In this document: one piece after another, positions 5,124 through 8,675 of the stretch
Layout of the letters: every line of letters starts with the position of its first letter
How positions within the stretch are numbered: position 1 is the first letter of the stretch
Source: an uncultured Phenylobacterium sp.
GTDB taxonomy: Bacteria; Pseudomonadota; Alphaproteobacteria; Caulobacterales; Caulobacteraceae
Length of the DNA stretch: 8,675 nt
Direction of reading: 5' to 3'
Assembly: GCA_945952355.1 (NCBI GenBank)
Contig: CAMFIW010000080.1
Span: 1 to 8,675 of the forward strand
Position numbers and translations under genes: made by a program
The notes under the pieces: generated by a model
What the model was told of the DNA's origin: nothing
Database searches by the model: none
The model's input: only the letters and a program-made list of their open reading frames with translations

Positions 5124-7127
5124 ATGACTCGCCCGTCTTCGCGATCGCTGCGTCGCTATCTCGTCACGGTGGCGGTCGTATTGGCGTTCCTGGTCGCCGC
5201 CGCCTCCGGGGCGTTCATCTGGCGGCTCAAGGTCTCGGAGCGGCGCCAGACCGAAGCCCAGCTACTCGACACCACCCGCGCCATGTCCTTGGCCATGGAC
5301 GGCGAGTTGAGGACCTTCGAGTCGCTGTTGTTGGCCCTGCGCGCGTCGCCTGCCGTGGCGGCGGACGACTGGCCCGCGCTGGACGCCCAGGCCCGCCAGG
5401 TCCTGGCGGGCCCCACCGCCTGGATCGTGGTCGGCGACCGGTCCGGCCGCCAGCTGGTCAACACCCGGCTGCCGCGCGGAAGCTCCCTGCCTTCCGGCCC
5501 GCCCTCTCCTGAAATGTGGTCGGACCTCGATAGCGGCCGCAGCCGGGTCTGCAATCTCGCCCAGGGCTATCTCGACCGCCAGATCGTCTGCGTCGACGTC
5601 CCGATCATGCGGGGCGGCCGGGCCGCCTATCACCTGTCGGTCATCTTCAAGCCCAGCCGGCTGGCCTCGGTGATGACCACCCAACAGCTCGGGCCAGGCC
5701 GGATCGCGACGGTGCTCGACAGAACCGGCCGAGTGATCTGGCGCAATGCTGAGGCGGCCCGTTTCGCCGGCCAACCCGCGACGGCCGAGGCTCGCCGCGC
5801 CATCGCCGATCACGCGGAAGCGGTCGCCGAAGGCCGCACACTGGACGGTCGCTCGGCGCTCATGGCCTTCCACCGATCTCCATTCTCAGGCTGGACCTTC
5901 GGCGTCGCCGTGCCGCGACACAGCCTCGACGCCGTGGACGATCATGGCCTTGTGCGCGGCGGACTCGCCTTCGCGGGTATTCTGCTGGCCGGACTCTCGG
6001 CCGGTCTGATCGGCGGGCGTCGCATTTCGCGCGCCGTCGAACGGTTGAATCTGGAGGCCGACCGCCTGGGCTCGGGCGCCTCGACGCGGTTCGAGCCGAC
6101 CGGCCTCAGCGAAATCGACGAGGTCGGCGAGGCGCTGGCGGCGGCGGCCGAGCATCGACGCGCCAGCCAGGAGCGGTTCGATCTGGCCCAGGAGGTCGGT
6201 GGCATAGGCGCGTGGGACTGGGACGCCGCCGCCGATCAGGGGCACGTCTCCGACAGCTATAAGCGCATGCACGGCCTTGCCGATCGGATCGGCCCGCTGC
6301 GGCTGCGGGATGTGGTCTCACGCATCCATCCCGACGACCTGCCCGCCTATCTCGACCGCCTGCGGACCGCCACGGGACATCCGGACGCCTCGGCCAACGA
6401 ATACCGCGTGGTTCATCCCGACGGCGAGGTTCGGTGGATCTCCGCCAAGGGGCGGCCAATCTTCGACTCCGCGGGAACGCTGGTCAGGGCGGTGGGCATC
6501 GTTCGCGACATCACCGCCGAGCGAGAGGCCGAAGCGCGGCTCCATCTGCTTATGCGGGAGGTCGACCATCGGGCCAACAACCTGATGACGATCGTCCAGG
6601 GCGCCGTGCGGCTGACCCGGCATCCCGACGCCGACATTCAGCGCGAGATCATCCTGGGCCGTCTGCACGCCCTGGCGCGAGCCCACCAGTTGCTGTCCGA
6701 GTCGCGCTGGGCCGGGGCCGATCTGCGCCGGCTGGCGCGCGAGGAACTGACGCCCTTCGCCCTGGGCGAGCCGGATCGAGTGCGGCTGAAGGGCGATGCG
6801 ATCCGGTTGCCGCCGGCCCATGCCCAGGGCCTGGCCATGGCCCTGCACGAGTTGGCGACCAACGCGGCCAAGCATGGCGCGCTGAGCGTCGCCGGCGGCG
6901 TGGTCAGCCTCGAGTGGGATGCGACGGCGGGGACCCTGACGCTAGACTGGCGCGAGACCGGCCGGCCACCGGTGCGCACGCCGGCGCGGCGAGGCTTCGG
7001 CACCACGGTGCTGCAGCGCGCGCTAGGCGGCGCGCTGGGAGGATCCGCCGTGCTTGACTGGCGTCGCGAGGGACTGGCCTGCCGTCTGGTCCTTCCGCTC
7101 GGCCGTACGGAAGCGAGCGAAATCTAG
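5124..7127 (+). CDS. Membrane-bound HWE-family sensor histidine kinase with PAS domain
   Basis: A 667-residue inner-membrane kinase. Order: signal-anchor helix (about 11-33), a periplasmic sensor of about 240 residues (34-276) that looks like a Cache-type fold (VLDRTGRVIWRN near 198-209 and SGWTFGVAVPR near 255-265), a second helix (277-297), a HAMP-like linker (298-349), a PAS_3-type domain (about 350-469) with HPDD and the ending VGIVRDITAERE, then the kinase core. The core has the phospho-acceptor His482 in REVDHRANN, the N-box ALHELATNAAKHGA with Glu576 and Asn580, and WRETGRP (609-615) with GFG (624-626). The H, W and E features define the HWE family, common in alphaproteobacteria. No receiver domain is fused and no response regulator is nearby. 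It is transcribed divergently from fdhD with a 120-base gap. The ATG at 5124 gives a clean signal anchor; TTG 5085 is the alternative. The ligand is unknown. Confidence 0.92.
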   Translation: MTRPSSRSLRRYLVTVAVVLAFLVAAASGAFIWRLKVSERRQTEAQLLDTTRAMSLAMDGELRTFESLLLALRASPAVAADDWPALDAQARQVLAGPTAWIVVGDRSGRQLVNTRLPRGSSLPSGPPSPEMWSDLDSGRSRVCNLAQGYLDRQIVCVDVPIMRGGRAAYHLSVIFKPSRLASVMTTQQLGPGRIATVLDRTGRVIWRNAEAARFAGQPATAEARRAIADHAEAVAEGRTLDGRSALMAFHRSPFSGWTFGVAVPRHSLDAVDDHGLVRGGLAFAGILLAGLSAGLIGGRRISRAVERLNLEADRLGSGASTRFEPTGLSEIDEVGEALAAAAEHRRASQERFDLAQEVGGIGAWDWDAAADQGHVSDSYKRMHGLADRIGPLRLRDVVSRIHPDDLPAYLDRLRTATGHPDASANEYRVVHPDGEVRWISAKGRPIFDSAGTLVRAVGIVRDITAEREAEARLHLLMREVDHRANNLMTIVQGAVRLTRHPDADIQREIILGRLHALARAHQLLSESRWAGADLRRLAREELTPFALGEPDRVRLKGDAIRLPPAHAQGLAMALHELATNAAKHGALSVAGGVVSLEWDATAGTLTLDWRETGRPPVRTPARRGFGTTVLQRALGGALGGSAVLDWRREGLACRLVLPLGRTEASEI

Positions 7128-7241
7128 TCCGGCCGCGCCACGCGCCGCGAGCTCGCCCGGCGACAAAATCGTTCGCGCTTCCGCCGCCGATCTGCACATT
7201 CTCCGCGAACAGTTCCCGCGCCCCGGCGCGGATCGCGGGCG

Positions 7242-7248
7242 GGGAGGA
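7242..7248 (+). promoter_or_regulatory. Ribosome binding site of the TIM-barrel isomerase gene
   Basis: GGGAGGA ends nine bases before ATG 7258. It fixes this start against a frame that stays open back to 7054, inside the kinase gene. In the 130 bases between the kinase stop and this ATG I see no recognisable -35/-10 pair. Confidence 0.6.
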
Positions 7249-7257
7249 ATCGCGTCC

Positions 7258-8028
7258 ATGCGCCAAAGCTTCGCCTGGTGGTCGTTCACCGCCGGCCGGG
7301 AGGTCGAGCCTGCGGCCTTCTTGCGCCAAGCCGCGGCCGCGGGCGCCAAAGGCGTCGAGATGCTGCCCCATGCCCATTGGCCGATCGCCCGAGACCTCGG
7401 CCTCGCCCTGGTGACCGACAGCGGCCACAAGCTGGAAGAAGGCTTCAACGATCCCGCCCGGCATGACGCGCTGAGGGACGAGGTGCGCCGCAAGATCGAC
7501 CGGGCTGCGGAAGGCGGCGTCGACGCGGTGATCGTCTTCGCGGGAAACCGTTTCGGCGACGGCTCGGACGAACGGGCCATCGAGGCCTGTGTCGCCGGCC
7601 TGTCTCCGGTTGTCGCCTATGCCGGAGGGGCCGGCGTGCGGTTGCTGATCGAACTCCTGAACAGCAAGGTCGATCACCCGGGCCAGCAGTGCGACCGAAC
7701 GGCCTTCGGCGCGGCTGTGGTCGAGCGCGTCGCCTCGCCGGGCCTGAAGCTTCTCTACGATGGCTACCACATGCAGCTGATGGAGGGCGATCTCAGCCGC
7801 ACGATCAAGGCGAACCTGGACCTGATCGGCCATGTGCATACGGCCGGTGCGCCCGGGCGGCGCGACCTCGACGATCGCCAGGAGATCAATTGGCGCGGAA
7901 TCGCTGGCCTGCTGCGCCACCTCGGTTATGACCATTGGGTAGGCCATGAATTCATTCCGCGCGGCGAGCCGATCGCCGCGCTGAGACAGGCCATCGCACT
8001 GTTCGACGGGCTGGAACCGGCGGCGTAA
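7258..8028 (+). CDS. Hydroxypyruvate isomerase-like TIM-barrel sugar isomerase/epimerase
   Basis: A 256-residue cytosolic protein of the xylose-isomerase-like TIM-barrel superfamily (AP_endonuc_2), about the length of E. coli hydroxypyruvate isomerase (258 aa). Motifs shared with Hyi are LLIELLN (129-135), YDGYHMQLMEGDL (167-179), IGHVH (190-194), EINW (209-212) and WVGHEFIP (227-234). The expected metal ligands are present: Glu132, Asp168, His194 and Glu231, with His171 in the active site. The third ligand is His, as in tagatose-3-epimerase-type enzymes, where Hyi as I recall it has Gln. The start is set by a good ribosome binding site. The stop lies nine bases before the GMC oxidoreductase start, so the two are surely co-transcribed. 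With that partner, a role in isomerising or cleaving an oxidised (keto) sugar is at least as likely as hydroxypyruvate metabolism. The fold is certain; the substrate is not. Confidence 0.88.
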   Translation: MRQSFAWWSFTAGREVEPAAFLRQAAAAGAKGVEMLPHAHWPIARDLGLALVTDSGHKLEEGFNDPARHDALRDEVRRKIDRAAEGGVDAVIVFAGNRFGDGSDERAIEACVAGLSPVVAYAGGAGVRLLIELLNSKVDHPGQQCDRTAFGAAVVERVASPGLKLLYDGYHMQLMEGDLSRTIKANLDLIGHVHTAGAPGRRDLDDRQEINWRGIAGLLRHLGYDHWVGHEFIPRGEPIAALRQAIALFDGLEPAA

Positions 8029-8037
8029 GGGAGAGAG

Positions 8038-8675
8038 ATGCAGTTCGACGCAATTGTTGTCGGCTCGGGGATCAGCGGCGGCTGGGTGGCCAAGGAGCTG
8101 AGCGAGCGCGGCCTGAAGGTGCTGATCCTGGAGCGCGGCCCCGAGGTCACCCACGGACCGGACTACAGCCATGAGCTGGCGGGCCGCATTCGCCGACGGG
8201 ACGACCAGATCCCGCAGGAAGAGCGCGAGCTGCACTATCCGTACTACGAGGGCGTCGCCTATGCGATGTTCAACTCGAACAAGAAGTTCTGGGTCAGCGA
8301 CCACGACCATCCGTACGAGACGGTTCCCGGCAAGCCCTATCGGTGGATCAGGGGCTACCAGTTGGGCGGCCGTTCGCTCACTTGGGGGCGACAGTCGTAT
8401 CGCTGGTCGCCCGGCGACTTCGAGTCCAACCTGAGGGACGGACACGGCGTCGACTGGCCGATCCGCTACGAGGATCTCGCGCCCTGGTACGACCATGTCG
8501 AGGCCTTCGCCGGCGTCAGCGGCGCCTATGACGAGTTGCCCCAGCTGCCGGACGGCGACTTCCTGCCGCCGTTCCCGTTCAACGACGTCGAGGAGGACGC
8601 CAAGGCGCGGATCGAGGCGGCCTTCCCGACGCGCAACCTGATCATGGGCCGGGCGGCCAACCTCAGCCGCGTCGC
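8038..8675 (+). CDS. GMC family FAD-dependent oxidoreductase, partial
   Basis: The N-terminal 212 residues of a glucose-methanol-choline flavoprotein (usually about 500-580 aa); the right edge removes the rest, including the catalytic His and its partner. Seen: the FAD-binding VVGSGISGG (7-15) with GxGxxG, the glutamate of LILERGP (29-35) that normally binds the ribose, and GGRSLTWGRQSYRW (110-123), a motif I associate with bacterial sugar and gluconate dehydrogenases of the GMC type. The region DWPIRYEDLAPWYDHVE (139-155) is also family-typical. There is no signal peptide; such subunits are often exported together with a small Tat-bearing subunit encoded next door, which would lie beyond the window. 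AAGGGAG just upstream of the ATG is the ribosome binding site. The gene follows the TIM-barrel isomerase after nine bases. Related Caulobacter and Stenotrophomonas enzymes make 3-keto sugars; assigning that here is inference. Confidence 0.92.
   Translation, partial: MQFDAIVVGSGISGGWVAKELSERGLKVLILERGPEVTHGPDYSHELAGRIRRRDDQIPQEERELHYPYYEGVAYAMFNSNKKFWVSDHDHPYETVPGKPYRWIRGYQLGGRSLTWGRQSYRWSPGDFESNLRDGHGVDWPIRYEDLAPWYDHVEAFAGVSGAYDELPQLPDGDFLPPFPFNDVEEDAKARIEAAFPTRNLIMGRAANLSRV

Noticed and set aside
7171..7210. Inverted repeat GTTCGCG...CGCGAAC with a 26-base spacer ahead of the isomerase gene, considered as an operator
   Set aside because: The arms are perfect over 7 bp, but one such pair is expected about every second time by chance in a region this size. 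No promoter was found to anchor it.
7216..7231. GC-only hairpin (CCGCGCC/GGCGCGG) between the kinase and the isomerase gene, considered as a terminator
   Set aside because: The loop would be only two bases unless the stem is shortened, no U-tract follows, and it sits close to the ribosome binding site.
7054..7257. Upstream extension of the isomerase frame to an ATG at 7054
   Set aside because: It lies mostly within the kinase gene, the extra residues have no TIM-barrel character, and a good ribosome binding site sits before ATG 7258.
6904..8496. Minus-strand open frame of 530 codons opposite the kinase end, the isomerase and the GMC gene
   Set aside because: It runs antisense across three well-supported genes, has no recognisable domain, and is explained by GC-rich codon use.

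Overview
This is a GC-rich window from what looks like an alphaproteobacterium, most likely of the Caulobacter/Phenylobacterium/Brevundimonas group. The clues are a sensor kinase of the HWE type, a Caulobacter-like promoter (TTGACA plus GCTA-type -10), a hydroxypyruvate-isomerase-like gene directly ahead of a GMC flavoprotein, and the general codon use. This placement is an inference. No rRNA, tRNA, CRISPR array or insertion sequence is visible, and no stretch over 300 bases lacks a gene.

Layout, left to right. (1) Bases 1-704, minus strand: the N-terminal 234 codons of a CaiB/BaiF-type CoA-transferase, cut by the left edge. It has its own promoter and a palindrome overlapping the -35. (2) 805-1776, minus: an exported outer-membrane beta-barrel of the phenol-degradation MetA/transporter-like type. 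(3) 1903-4197 and 4197-5003, minus: a two-gene unit, fdhD followed by a molybdopterin oxidoreductase of the FdhF/YdeP family, overlapping by one base. (4) 5124-7127, plus: a membrane-bound HWE sensor histidine kinase, transcribed divergently from fdhD, with no response regulator in the window. (5) 7258-8028 and 8038 to the right edge, plus: a xylose-isomerase-like TIM-barrel protein of the hydroxypyruvate isomerase type, then the N-terminal 212 residues of a GMC oxidoreductase.

How the genes may work together. FdhD is the sulfurtransferase that activates bis-MGD formate-dehydrogenase-type enzymes, so its pairing with the FdhF/YdeP-like enzyme is a clear maturation-plus-enzyme unit. The TIM-barrel and GMC genes look like the start of a sugar-oxidation operon in which a GMC flavoprotein oxidises a sugar or glycoside and the TIM-barrel protein processes the keto product. 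The kinase lies between the two units and could serve either or neither.

I do not see a clearly new biological system. The points most worth a second look are the missing formate-binding arginine in the FdhF/YdeP-like enzyme, the isomerase-GMC pair running off the right edge, the orphan sensor kinase with an ambiguous start, and the palindrome in the CoA-transferase promoter.
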